Part shown: positions 1-25,280 of the stretch, piece after piece | Position numbering within the stretch: position 1 is the stretch's first letter | How the letters are laid out: every line of letters begins with the position of its first letter | NCBI GenBank assembly: GCA_032209605.1 | Contig: JASFXZ010000018.1 | Coordinates: forward strand, 4,281,904-4,345,903 | Length of the DNA stretch: 64,000 nucleotides | Direction: 5' to 3' | DNA from: Mactromeris polynyma | Lineage: Eukaryota > Mollusca > Bivalvia > Venerida > Mactridae | Program-made: the position numbers and the translations under genes | Notes under the pieces: generated by a model | What the model was told of the DNA's origin: nothing | What the model saw: only the letters and a program-made list of their open reading frames with translations | The model's database searches: none

Positions 1-1485
1 TTTTCCCATTATCATAGACTACATCATGAACTAATAAATATAAGAGAAAATTTAATTATATGTTCTATACCTGGTTGATGAATGTTTACCATGCTACGTG
101 ATAAAATAAATGTAGGCTGTAGAGACATTGGTGTATGTGAAATATGAATTGACTGTTAATGGTAGTGCCTTTTCAGCCATGACTATTTGCTACAATCTTG
201 TATTATATTGATTCAAAGGATTTATCTAGGGTAGAGAAGATTTAAACCCTTTTGTGACCATCTTTGTTCACCATTTAAGGATTACTATGACCCTCCTGGC
301 TTGTCTTTACGTGTCATTAATGTGACTTCTTGATTACGGTTTATATAAAAGAACAGCTGATTTAATTTGTTTGTTAGTCGAGCGTGCATGGTGTTTTTTC
401 AATGTCATTTGGATAATTAATTAGTTGGATTGTTATGTAACTATGTAAGGTTAATGAATATATAAATTGTTGCAGTTAACTATATAAGGTTAATGAATAT
501 ATAAATTGTTGCAGTTTACAATACAAACCCTTGAAATCTAGATTGTCAATAGGCCAGTTGGATATTCTGTGCAATGCGGAAATGGATGTGCACTTGTCTT
601 CTCTGGGGATGTAGTTTTTGCTGAGCAATGTAGACATAATTGACTGAAGTCATTATATGAAACTTGGCATAATATACATGTTGGAGAAATATGTGGCTTG
701 ATGCTCAGTTAGTTAATTCAATGGATGCTGTTAACACAAGGACTTAATGTGGGAGAATTTGTGCATGTGAAGTTTCTGTTGATTGTGTATATACATGTGG
801 AGATGTGAAAGTGAAGGCATCTGTTGCTGGTGTTTTATGTATCAATATTTTGTGCAGAGAATTCTATTGATCAAACTTTATATTTTTCCGATACAGAACA
901 TAGCTAGGCATCATTGTTTGTGGGAGGGCTTCTAGAGCAATGTTTTGATTGATGTTTGTATCCCTGAGAAAACCACATAGATTTAAAGTTTAAAAACTGA
1001 GAATCCTGTTTGCAGGTTATCTCAGCCTGGTATTTATAATTGACCTTTCCTAAAGATAAACTTGTTATTGAAAACATGTTCTACTAACGTGACACATTCT
1101 TCGTACTGTAGTGCTGTGAAGATTGCGCAATATTTCCATTCTGCATATACTTGTCTGGATGGAGGTTGCTAGTTGATATATATTACATAACTGATGAATT
1201 ATTCATGGTGCAGCTTTTGAAATAAACCCTGGCATTGGATTAATCTATCTTTGGATACATCATGTTCTATGTTGATGTTCTTGTTACTTACTTAATAAGA
1301 ATTAAGATACAAGTTAGTGTACATGAACTTTGTGTACGGGTATGTACTGCACTTTTGATAAAAAACGTATCTTAACCTAGAACCTGCCCCATTGTAAACA
1401 TTAATGACTAAACCTCAGTACAAGCAAGGAAGTAGATTGACAGTGATCATTTTTTGGTCTATTGTACTGAAAGTAAGAAAAAAAT
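1..1485. other. AT-rich non-coding sequence at window start (probable DYRK1A upstream intron)
   Basis: I see no coding exon here. The conserved exon that normally precedes the VYYAKKKRR exon of DYRK1A (in vertebrates it ends LIKTYKHINE) is not recognisable, so it probably lies before the window. The only structure seen is a 39-bp direct duplication at 439-516. Confidence 0.5.
439..516. repeat. 39-bp direct duplication, two copies
   Basis: Two adjacent copies begin AACTATGTAAGG and AACTATATAAGG at 439 and 478. Each carries the same AT-rich stretch ending TTGTTGCAG. Read directly from the sequence. Confidence 0.85.
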
Positions 1486-1665
1486 ATGCTTCACAATGGT
1501 GTGGTAAGGTTAGTGGTGAAGACTATACGTAAACCATTACACAATATGTGTGTGACAAACTTGGCTAACAAGCATTCATCACAAGGACAGAAACTTCCTG
1601 TTCACGCGCAACAGAAATTTGCTCCACTCATTGTGTTGGACTTCAATCTGATTGAAGAAGACGAG
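1486..1665 (+). CDS. Candidate alternative first coding exon of the DYRK1A-type kinase (speculative)
   Basis: A 60-codon frame opens with ATG at 1486, 10 nt after an in-frame TAA. It ends exactly at a consensus donor (GAG then GTGAGT at 1666) in phase 0, the phase the DYRK1A exon at 2809 needs. The peptide ends LIVLDFNLIEEDE and resembles no DYRK N-terminus I know. It could be an alternative start exon, an unrelated transcript, or a chance frame. Phase match and donor are seen; membership of the gene is inference. Confidence 0.28.
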
Positions 1666-1768
1666 GTGAGTGTCTCCACGTACGTATGTCTGTGATTGGT
1701 GCCTGTAGATGATCTTTCAATACTTATATTTGTTATTTAATGGTTCATGTATCATTTAGTCTCCACAG

Positions 1769-1800
1769 TTGAGAAGTTTATACAGCTGTATCTCAGTGAG
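1769..1800 (+). other. Candidate 32-nt exon with strong splice signals
   Basis: CTCCACAG precedes 32 nt that end GAG before a perfect GTAAGT donor at 1801. If entered with one carried nucleotide it reads EKFIQLYLSE and leaves phase 0, as the next DYRK1A exon requires. No homology is recognised. It may be a cryptic splice pair. Confidence 0.22.
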
Positions 1801-1966
1801 GTAAGTTTTCTAGCCTATATCTTCTTACATCAAGATTAGTTCTTAAGTGATACTGTTAAGTATTGAAATCTTTGATGATGAATACCCCATTCTGGCTTAT
1901 ACCTCTTGTGAAGCAGGACTCATTTCACATCTTCATAGGCTGTCTGCTTGTTTTTTCAATTCCTAG

Positions 1967-1987
1967 TTTTATGACAGAGATCAGAAG
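1967..1987 (+). CDS. Candidate 21-nt microexon (7 codons) before the DYRK1A DH-box exon
   Basis: A strong polypyrimidine tract and acceptor (GTTTTTTCAATTCCTAG) precede 21 nt reading FYDRDQK, followed by a consensus GTAAGT donor at 1988. The length is a multiple of three and the phase is 0 at both ends, so it could be included or skipped without shifting the DYRK1A frame at 2809. Splice signals and phase are seen; use in the kinase mRNA is inferred. RNA reads would settle it. Confidence 0.35.
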
Positions 1988-2214
1988 GTAAGTGTTGTCT
2001 GTAAATCTCATTTCAATATTTATATATACAAAGTTGGTTATCTTACGTGTAGATAATTCGGTTCCTATGGTTACTCTTGTGATCCCTTAATGCTTTGTTG
2101 ATGAAACGTATAGTAATCTGTTTATAGGTTCTACATTATTTATAAATAGAAATGATATGAAATAACAATTATGTTGTATGGATTTGTTCAATCGTCACCA
2201 TTTTGTTCACAAAT

Positions 2215-2330
2215 TGTTCCCAAGTTCTCATTTTAAGAAGGCTTGCTAAGTTAGCTCAAACTGTTGATCATTCAGCTGCCAGTATGGAGGTTGTAGGTTC
2301 AATCCCATGTATGTATGTACTCTGGCATGA
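2215..2330 (+). mobile_element. Decayed tRNA-derived SINE head
   Basis: A D-arm-like segment (AAGTTAGCTCAAACTG) is followed about 45 nt later by a good B box, GGTTCAATCCC. This is the order and spacing of a tRNA gene or SINE promoter. The arms pair poorly, so it is an old tRNA-derived repeat and not a functional tRNA. The SINE body could not be delimited. Confidence 0.4.
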
Positions 2331-2787
2331 AGAGTTTACAGCCGCAGTCATTTATAATTTACCATCCACCACTGATTCTTGTGAGGATGTTGCCATATCC
2401 TCGTAGATGAACAGTTTAGAACTGGTTGGTAACCCAGGAACAATGAGTCAGGTTGACTAGTTGTCAAACATAACTTAAATGTTGAATAATAGTGAAAACC
2501 TCTCAACAATCATTATTATGATTCCTCGTGTAAATTCTGATTTGTCTTGTGTTGTTCTGTAATACTTGCATACACAAATTTTGCTGCCAGGATCTACTAT
2601 GGTACTTACTGCATGATGAATATAATTCCTGAGAGAAGAGAAAGTATGAAATCAAAATTGAGACATCTTCCTGAAATTTTCCCTGCCATTTTAATTGATT
2701 TTACCCATAGGACCTATAATGACGGAATATTCACAGTGATAAATTTACTTGGGTTTTTTCATGATTTAACAATGGTAACATTGATAA

Positions 2788-16871
<14,084 letters not shown>

Positions 16872-18290
16872 CGGCAGCTTCATTCTAGGTTCTATGTCTG
16901 AAATTGTTCATCATTACCAAGCTGGAGGATTGAGTGTTGTTACTGAAAGGTGTCTACATTTATTATTGTAGACAGTGTTCGTATATTGATGTGTTTAACT
17001 GAAATGAGTTGGAATTCATGCTTGTCATACATGCTTCAGCTGATACGTATACCATGGAGATGACAGAATAAAAGTACAAGTTGGTAGTCATGGTTGCAGA
17101 GCTTGAAGATATTGGTGTGGTGAAGTCGTATGTATGGAATGGATCAGTAATGAGAGGGATATTCTTAATGCTCTCACGAGAGACATGTGATCGTAGGGAA
17201 GTGTAAACAACAATCGAGTGTGTTGTATCGTGACTTTAATGTTGTTGTTGATGCCCCTGTAGCAAGCAAAGCTTGTCTATTATAAACAACAACATGTATC
17301 TGGTCCAAGCTGAGAACTGAAAGTGGGACAGACAAGGTCTGTCAATCTACTACTGTGTAAAGCTTAATGCATGAATCAGAGACAGTCGAGTTATTGCTCC
17401 AAGTTAGAAAGTGGTGGAGAGACGATGTTGACTTGTGAAGTCATGACTAAAATTGTGATTTACTTAGAAAAACTTGTGAAGGGTTATAAACATTAATGTT
17501 TTGTTCTGTGTGACAGCAGTTATTGCTAGATGTTACTTTAAACAGTGTTTTGTTGATTAGTGGGGATTGTACTGTGAATGAATTCTTGGTAAATTATGTG
17601 GTTATATAGATGAATAGTTAGCAAGAATGATGTGTACGCTTGATGAAGTTGATATTCCCTGGTTTAAAAAAAACTGGATGCAAAATATTGGAAACAAACA
17701 GTATTCTGCATACATTCTCTATCTGAGCTAGGAATCATTTCTTGTCTTAGTATATATATCAATGGTCCTCGTCATTCTGTGTGGATTGTTGTCCGGGTAT
17801 AGAGAATTTTAAAAATCATATTTATTTTCCCTGAACCCTTTTATATTCCTCTGTTTTATGTATTATTAGAATGAATTTTTAAGCAAATTGATATTCTTAC
17901 AGAAATACAGAATTATATTTATCAAGATTTAATTATTCTTAAGCTATGCAATTATATTATAAAGCAACTATTGCTGACTAAAGTTTTAGAATAGCTCACT
18001 GTTAGTACAAACTTGCATGTATATTTATCATTTTTTAATGCTGTGAGAAAAAAACTTGGACAAATTTGTCCTTTTTCCTCGAGTCCAGTGTTACTGTGAT
18101 TCATGGTTACAAGATTGAAGTAGGTTTTACAATGGCTAGTGTATGCCATGTTTATTCTTTATATACATTTTTGGTTTGAATCTATGTAAACTGCAAGATT
18201 TAATTCAAGGAATTATGTTGTAATATTTATTTATCCAGAATCAATCAATGTTTTACCATTGTTTTTAGTTTGGAATAGTTATTTCAATAT
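16872..18290 (+). other. Probable DYRK1A 3' UTR and flank
   Basis: There is no coding signal. The first canonical poly(A) signal, AATAAA, is at 17067-17072, about 195 nt after the stop. Later AATAAA motifs (for example 19385-19390) leave room for a longer 3' UTR, as is common for DYRK1A. The actual cleavage site cannot be seen. Confidence 0.5.
17067..17072 (+). terminator. Candidate DYRK1A polyadenylation signal (AATAAA)
   Basis: First canonical hexamer after the DYRK1A stop codon. Its use is unproven. Confidence 0.4.
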
Positions 18291-18297
18291 TGCAAGT

Positions 18298-18425
18298 TAT
18301 AAATCTAAGGTCACATGACTATAGACTATATAAATCTAAGGTCACATGACCATAGACTACATATAAATCTAAGGTCACATGACCATAGACTGTATAAATC
18401 TAAGGTCACATGACCATAGACTGTA
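18298..18425. repeat. About 32-bp tandem repeat, four copies
   Basis: Each copy carries AAATCTAAGGTCACATGAC then ATAGACT. Unit length varies slightly (31-34 bp). Confidence 0.88.
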
Positions 18426-20560
18426 GACAGACTATCTGTGTACAGCAAGTTTCTAGTCTATCAATATGATGTAATGTGTCTAAATATTTAATATCAAACT
18501 ATAGTATGATTTTAACCTCCCTTTGTATAGGGATAAAGCTCTGAGTAATACTACAGTGCACATACAAATTAAGCCATTTTTGTGTTTCACTCGCTGATTA
18601 TTACATACTTGAAGAAATATATAGAGTACATTGGAATATATTCTGAAAATGATGAGTTTATCTTTGTCAAAACTGTTCTTCTTATCGCGCTGCCTATATT
18701 TCTGTCTATCTCTGTATGTATAATCATCGGATTGACTTGCTATGCTCTTATCCAGAATGTATCAGACATGTTCTCATTATAGTATCATCATGATTTGATT
18801 AATTAAGGTGCTTTCTATTTATAAAACAAACCAAACTATGGTATTATCATGTAATACTTGATGATGTATGATAGACTATTTGCGCACTGGTTGAATGTTT
18901 ACTGTTCTCTTTGACAGTGAATCTTGCACTCTCGAGTCCTCAGTCTATATATGCTGGGGCAAAGTTTATTCTAGATTCATAATTGGTTTTTAATTGGAGC
19001 AATTATTTATGTGGTGAAGTGCAATTCTGTTTCTTGACTTGAAAACTCTTAAATAACTGAAATCTTTGCTTGGATTTAAATCTAATTTGAAGTCAGATAC
19101 ATATATTCTTCACAATAATATTTTACCCAAAAAACAGGCTATATAATAATATTTTACCCAAAAAACAGGCTATATAATAATATTTTACCAAAAAAACAGG
19201 CTATATAATAATATTTTACCAAAAAAACAGGCTATTGTCTAAGCTGATCAAACCAGTGGTACATGGTGTCCTTCGTATGTAATTCAATTCATCATTATTT
19301 AATTTAAATAAGAAAAAGTTACATCGGTCTGTGCATACGGTTGCTTCATTGATGTCTTTATAATTTGTCCCATGTACAGGTAGTAATAAATACCTGTAAT
19401 TAAATCAATGGAAGTGTTTAATTCTCTAAGACTTGAATATACACACTCTTAATTAAGGAGTTTCTCTGTAGTGCACTTGTTTTTTTGTTCCAGTATGTGT
19501 CTGATATTTGATGTTGATAAACTTGCAGATTGTATACATAATGTCTGTGTGATCTGATCTATGTACTGTTTGTAAAAGATGTACATATTCCATTATCTAA
19601 TTTAAGATTGTTAATTGCCAAAATTAATTGATTTGTGTATGATTACTTGAATATCCTGGCTCAAAAATAACCTCCCAGACTTTCCATCCTGGTGTATATC
19701 CTCTTGTATATATTCGTCACCCATGTCTTGTATTGCTTTAATCAATACAATAGTTTTATAATCATTATGCCTCTTCATGTTTTTGAAAAATGTGTGAACA
19801 TTTTGGTTAACCTGGAAATTTGGATTTTTTTACCAAAATTTTGGTATAAATGTAATATGTAAAATGCATCTCATTAAAAAAACTTAAGCTTTGTTTGGTT
19901 TTGAAGAATGACATATTTGACTTAGAAGAGGCAGTTAGTTTACTCTAGTTTTTCGTTATTTCAAAAAATGTTGTAACGTTCATGTTCATTTGTCCTTTAA
20001 CAAAAAGAAATGTATAATTATGAGCCATGGTGTTCAGGTATAAAATATATTGAATCTGTAGAATAACTAGTATTCTAGAATAACTAGTATTCTACACATG
20101 TTTCTTGGTGTGCCTGATAATTGCTTGCCTCGTCAATGAACATTTCTGTTCATACATACTGAATCTGCCCTTCTTACAATGTATTCATCCTATCACTTCA
20201 AATGCTCCTGTTTCAAGAATATTTTATAATTGTTTTGATGGGAGGGGTCAAAAATGTATTGCTTCTTTGTGTGAAGCGTTCACCACTCATTTCCTTTCTG
20301 TCTATAGTATTGTGAGAAGGGCATTAAAGTTCAACAAATTCATAATTTAGTGTAGAAATATTGCTTGTCTGTGAATCAATCGTAGTGTATTGATGAAATA
20401 TTGAATTGTATTGAAGAATTCACACATTACTTGTACAAATAATTACAGCTCATTAAAATGAACAATTCAATCAGTATGTTTGTTATTTTTTTACATCAGA
20501 TCTTGAGTTGATCAGCTCAATCACACTGTGTTGTGTCACTAACTTATTTACAGACTTTTT
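18426..20560. other. Intergenic AT-rich DNA
   Basis: Apart from the 32-bp repeat at 19113-19232 and a short palindromic doublet of GAATAACTAGTATTC near 20060, I see no gene or element. Confidence 0.7.
19113..19232. repeat. 32-bp tandem repeat, four copies
   Basis: Units begin AATAATATTTTACC, run through an A-rich stretch and end CAGGCTATAT. Two sub-types differ at one base (CCC or CCA). Confidence 0.88.
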
Positions 20561-20562
20561 TT

Positions 20563-20803
20563 CATACTTGCTGTACTAGCTAATGATGATTGTACATGTT
20601 GGGTCTCATGCTACTTGGATGACACACTGGCCTGGTAATGTTGTCTTGTCAATATATACTATCATACATGCTGTACTAGCTAATGATGATTGTACATGTT
20701 GGGTCTCATGCTACTTGGATGACACACTGGCCTGGTAATGTTGTCTTGTCAATATACTATCATACGTGCTGTACTAGCTAATGACGACTGTACAATCAAT
20801 GTT
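20563..20803. repeat. About 100-bp direct duplication, two copies plus a partial third
   Basis: GCTGTACTAGCTAATGATGA follows CATACTTG at 20563, CATACATG at 20663 and CATACGTG at 20761. Copies 1 and 2 are nearly identical over their length; copy 3 departs after about 40 bp. Confidence 0.88.
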
Positions 20804-21124
20804 GGTACTGTGTTTGTGTGTTGTGTATTTCTGACTGACGGTGCAAGCTTAATCATTTTATAACAAACTAACGACATGTAATACGACTTGTTTGCAATGT
20901 GAACATTTACATTTAACACGCTGTGAACTGTCACATTGACTACATCTTGATACCAGCTGTTGTATAAGTAGGTCACATGTACGTAAGTAAGATGTGTATG
21001 TAGTTACAACATGAAAATAAATATATAACCTACAATATATGCACCAAGACATAGATCCTTAAGTCACTTTAACCCTGACTACAATAAAAGGTCACATCCA
21101 GTCTCATTCTGACTGCAGACCACT

Positions 21125-21250
21125 ATTATCCTTTTAGACTGTTGAGCTCTGGAATGGGGAGTCCTAGTACTATTTTCAATTCTGAGGTTCGAACCCCAGC
21201 CTCACACATATGAGGTTTACACTGTGCAGTTGACACCAGGCAGATCATTT
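21125..21250 (+). mobile_element. tRNA-like SINE remnant
   Basis: GTTGAGCTCTGGAAT (A-box side) is followed by a perfect B box, GGTTCGAACCCC, flanked by GAGG/CCTC-type pairing. The anticodon arm is not convincing. Probably the head of an old tRNA-derived SINE. Confidence 0.38.
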
Positions 21251-21615
21251 ATTATTGACATCACTGACAGATAGGGAACGAACTACATAATGAATTATTG
21301 CCAATATTGTATACATATGTTGGTTGTTTACGTTTATAAACATGATATTAAAAAAGCTCCATTATAAGTGTACATAAACTTAGTAATACACTATTCATTA
21401 AAAGCTTTTACTTGAAGCAACGTTTCTTTACATGTTTGTTATATATTTGAGATAAAATTATCAAATATTTCAATGATACAAGTGAGCGACATTAACATTA
21501 ACTTGCAATATAGGGAACGTTACCGAAGGTGTGACTGGTATCAGGTACGATGAGCGATTCAATATACATGAGCGTAAAATTATCACATGCCCCCTCAACG
21601 AATAAGATTGCGCGC

Positions 21616-22982
21616 GAGGAGAGTGGGAATGATTACCGAGTGTCAGATCGTGGGACACATGTGCACGAGGAGCGTGGCATAGATTGCCGAGTGTCAGATC
21701 GTGGGACACATGTGCACGAGGATAGTGGCATAGATTACCGAGTGTCAGATCGTGGGACACGTGTGCACAAGGTGAGCGCCATAGATTACCGAGTGTCAGA
21801 TCAACTAACACATGTGCACGAGGAGAGTGGCATAGATTACCGAGTGTCAGATCGTGGGACACGTGTGCAAAAGGTGAGCGCCATAGATTACCGAGTGTCA
21901 GATCAACGGACACATGTGCACGAGGAGAGTGGCATAGATTACCGAGTGTCAGATCGTGGGACACGTGTGCACAAGGTGAGCGCCATAGATTACCGAGTGT
22001 CAGATCAATGGACACATGTGCACGAGGAGAGTGGCATAGATTACCGAGTGTCAGATCGTGGGACACGTGTGCACGAGGATAGAGGCATATATTACCGAGT
22101 GTCAGATCGTGGGACACGTGTGCACGAGGAGAGTGGCATAGATTACCGAGTGTCAGATCAACGGACACGTGTGCATGAGGTGTGCGCCATAGATTACCGA
22201 GTCTCAGATCGTGGTACACGTGTGCACAAGTAGAGTGGCATAGATTACCGAGTCTCAGATCGTGGTACACGTGTGCACAAGAAGTGTGGCATAGATTACC
22301 GAGTCTCAGATCGTGGTACACGTGTGCACAAGAAGAGTGGCATAGATTACCGAGTCTCAGATAGTGGTACACGTGTGCACAAGTAGAGTGGCATAGATTA
22401 CCGAGTCTCAGATCGTGGTACACGTGTGCACAAGTAGAGTGGCATAGATTACCGAGTCTCTGATCGTGGTACACGTGTGCACAAGAAGAGTGGCATAGAT
22501 TACCGAGTCTCAGATCGTGGTACACGTGTGCGCAAGAAGAGTGGCATAGATTGCCGAGTCTCAGATCGTGGTACACGTGTGCGCAAGTAGAGTGGCATAG
22601 ATTGCCGAGTCTCAGATCGTGGTACACGTGTGCGCAAGAAGAGTGGCATAGATTGCCGAGTCTCAGATCGTGGTACACGTGTGCGCAAGAAGAGTGGCAT
22701 AGATTGCCGAGTCTCAGATCGTGGTACACGTGTGCGCAAGAAGAGTGGCATAGATTGCCGAGTCTCAGATCGTGGTACACGTGTGCGCAAGAAGAGTGGC
22801 ATAGATTGCCGAGTCTCAGATCGTGGTACACGTGTGCGCAAGAAGAGTGGCATAGATTGCCGAGTCTCAGATCGTGGTACACGTGTGCGCAAGAAGAGTG
22901 GCATAGATTGCCGAGTCTCAGATCGTGGTACACGTGTGCGCAAGAAGAGTGGCATAGATTACCGAGTCTCAGATCATGGGAC
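21616..22982. repeat. 51-bp tandem array, about 27 copies, with a CACGTG in most units
   Basis: Units read GGCATAGATTACCGAGTCTC, then CAGATCGTGG, then ACACGTGTGC. The left third (to about 22190) uses GTGTCAGATC and partly alternates two unit types, one with CAGATCGTGGGACAC and one with CAGATCAACGGACACATG, so it forms a 102-bp higher-order repeat. The right part is homogenised, with some units GCACAAG and some GCGCAAG. Since 51 is a multiple of three, frames stay open on both strands (up to 487 codons on -, built of 17-residue repeats). No start context, splice sites or homology support a gene. Confidence 0.93.
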
Positions 22983-23430
22983 AGTACATGGCACTCACGG
23001 CTTCGCTATGGTTAAGTTTTCCTATGACCAATGAAGTCTCAGTCCCCAGATTTTAACCCTATTCTGCACCAGTTTTGTACATTCTGGTTAAATCAGACTA
23101 GAACAGTCACATATCCGTGTCAATCATTATGTAACAGGGCACACAGTATGATGTTTTACAATTTCAATTACAATTATTTCAATTATTGTGCGTAAAAATA
23201 GAACGGATGTTGGATTAGTATGTCATTTAATCATACTGGTATTTTTACGCATGAACGATGCTTGCAAAAAATTGAATGTAAAATTTAATGTTGCAAATCA
23301 TTTTGCCTAGTCATATCTCCCGGTTGTTAATGAGAGCAATTGATGCACGCACTCTACTTGATGAATAGTGTCACATACATTGAATGTTATACTCGTAATA
23401 TATTGCTTTTCTGCAATGATGCATAGGAAC
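22983..23430. other. Intergenic DNA, nothing identified
   Basis: AT-rich unique sequence between the 51-bp array and the 1.47-kb inverted-repeat element. I see no gene. Confidence 0.6.
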
Positions 23431-23433
23431 ACT

Positions 23434-24901
23434 GGGCCCGTTTTAATCAACGTTCTTACGCACGAAATTTTCGTAAGATTTTCTTACAACGTTCTTACGA
23501 TCTCGAGAGCGTTTTATCAATATTTTCGTACGCATGCGGACGCTACGAATTCGTAAGTTTTATCGAAAATGCTACGAATGGTTATAGGCATTCGTAACGT
23601 TCGTAACAAAAATGATATTAAATAGTTCACATTAATCAACATTAGTTATGAACTTTTTTTATCAATTCATCTTCTTCATATCATATCGCATTATCACATT
23701 AATAAGTATATATTGTTATCTTATAGAGTATAAGATGATTCCATACATACTAACTGATACAGTAGTCAATCAAATTTATAATCGGTCACAAAGTAAAACT
23801 TCTGACAATCAAAAGGTAATTTGATGATGGAAGGAAAATAGAGTGTATGTGGAGTTGTACGTGGAATTAAAATGTATGGTTTACATTTAAAGTACAGTAT
23901 CAACTGTTTCATACAACTTTAAAAATTGAATATTATTATTTGATTATTGCTAAGCCTAATTTTATTTTGAAAAGACATGAAATTGATGAATATATATCAA
24001 GACAGATTAATTATTATCATTTGGCAATTTAACTGTTTGTTTGATTGTTCCTTTTATGAACTCTTATAAATCATTAGAATTACAGTGGTTTCGACTTTAA
24101 GCGGCACTTCACATTTTCTTTAATGATAGTCTGCATGATTAACATCACCAGCTAAATGACATCCTCAATTACATTTGACTGTAAAATAAAGTATTAAATC
24201 CTCAATAAATTACATCTTCTAGTTCAAACTCAAGAAAGTAATAAACTATTTTAGTAAGTTTTCATCTTTCTGAGCATAGAATACCACTCAATATACTAAT
24301 TCTTAAGCTGTGTAGTGGAGAGTGACGAAACGGTAGAGCACCTTGTTAGAGTAGAGGGGGGGGGGGGGTTTCGAGCACCTCATCAAGCGCCCCACCACTA
24401 CAGTACTTTCATAGTTAAGTACGAACCTCTTATGACCAGCCCCTGTTGGGTAAACATTCGCATATTTGTCATCAGACCTGCAATAGCAAACCTGATCACC
24501 CTTGATGTTTTAAGAAATATAAAGCAGACATATCTGCCGGCATATCTCGTTGAATAGTTTCAGTGTTACGTTGCTCCAGTCCTATTGAGCAGCTGTACAC
24601 CGAAGTTTGCTCGTCTTCCTCTGAGAAGTTAGTTTGCCTACTGACAACAGAAGGATCGGCGGTTATATTTCTTGTTTCTCGACAGACGACTAAGAGACAG
24701 CGCGAGATACGTCTCCTTTGAGCTCCCCGTGAAGAGCGTGTACTGATTTACTGTGCGCACGAACATTCTTATTCGTAAGATCACTGTCATACTTACGAAC
24801 GTGTTGATAAAACGGTCGTACGTTTTTTCGTAAGAAAATTCTTACGAACATTTCGTATCTTACGAACGCTCGTTATTACGAATATTTGATAAAACGGGCC
24901 C
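23434..24901. mobile_element. 1.47-kb non-autonomous DNA transposon with GGGCCCGTTTTA ends
   Basis: The left end GGGCCCGTTTTAATCAACG is matched by the inverted right end GGGCCCGTTTTATCAAATA. ACT flanks both ends (23431-23433 and 24902-24904), a 3-bp target duplication. Within about 150 bp of each end, CTTACGAA/TTCGTAAG motifs recur in both orientations, like subterminal transposase-binding repeats. The core has no transposase. The 3-bp duplication and GGGCCCGTTT ends recall PIF/Harbinger elements, but ACT is not their usual TWA target, so the assignment is inference. Confidence 0.82.
24310..24420 (+). other. tRNA-like segment with 12-base poly-G inside the 1.47-kb element
   Basis: ACGGTAGAGCACC (A-box-like) is followed by a 12-base G run at 24357-24368 and GGTTTCGAGCACC (B-box-like). 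The outer GTAGTGG and CCACTAC could pair. This may be a nested tRNA-derived piece or chance. Confidence 0.3.
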
Positions 24902-24933
24902 ACTAGTAACTATGTTTTAAGTTCTTAGTTGTT

Positions 24934-25040
24934 TACATCGTATTTCTGTATTGAATATTTTACATCATATTTGTGTATTGAATATTTTACATCATATTTG
25001 TGTATTGAATATTTTACATCATATTTGTGTATTGAATATT
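24934..25040. repeat. 28-bp tandem repeat, four copies
   Basis: Each unit carries TTACATCATATTTGTGTATT then GAATATTT. It begins about 30 bp after the 1.47-kb transposon. Confidence 0.85.
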
Positions 25041-25120
25041 GAAAGAAAGTACAACATGTAGTTGTTGGGAACATACAATTAGGCTATTATATGTCAGTTA
25101 CAAATGAATGGTATTGTGTA

Positions 25121-25278
25121 CAGTAAAACCTCAATTGAAGACCACCTCAATAGTAAGAAAAAAAATCGAAATTAAGAACACAGTTTTCTTGCCCAGTTCA
25201 CTGTTTTGCTCTTTATTCAACATCAATATTTAGACCACCTCAATTTTCAAGGGTGGTCTTATTATCGAGGTTTTACTG
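25121..25278. mobile_element. 158-bp pogo/mariner-like MITE
   Basis: Perfect terminal CAGTAAAACCTC and its inverse GAGGTTTTACTG are flanked by TA on each side (25119-25120 and 25279-25280). AGACCACC and GGTGGTCT extend the inverted repeat. TA target and CAGTNNAACCTC-type ends are typical of Tc1/mariner pogo (Tigger-like) derivatives. Non-coding. Confidence 0.85.
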
Positions 25279-25280
25279 TA

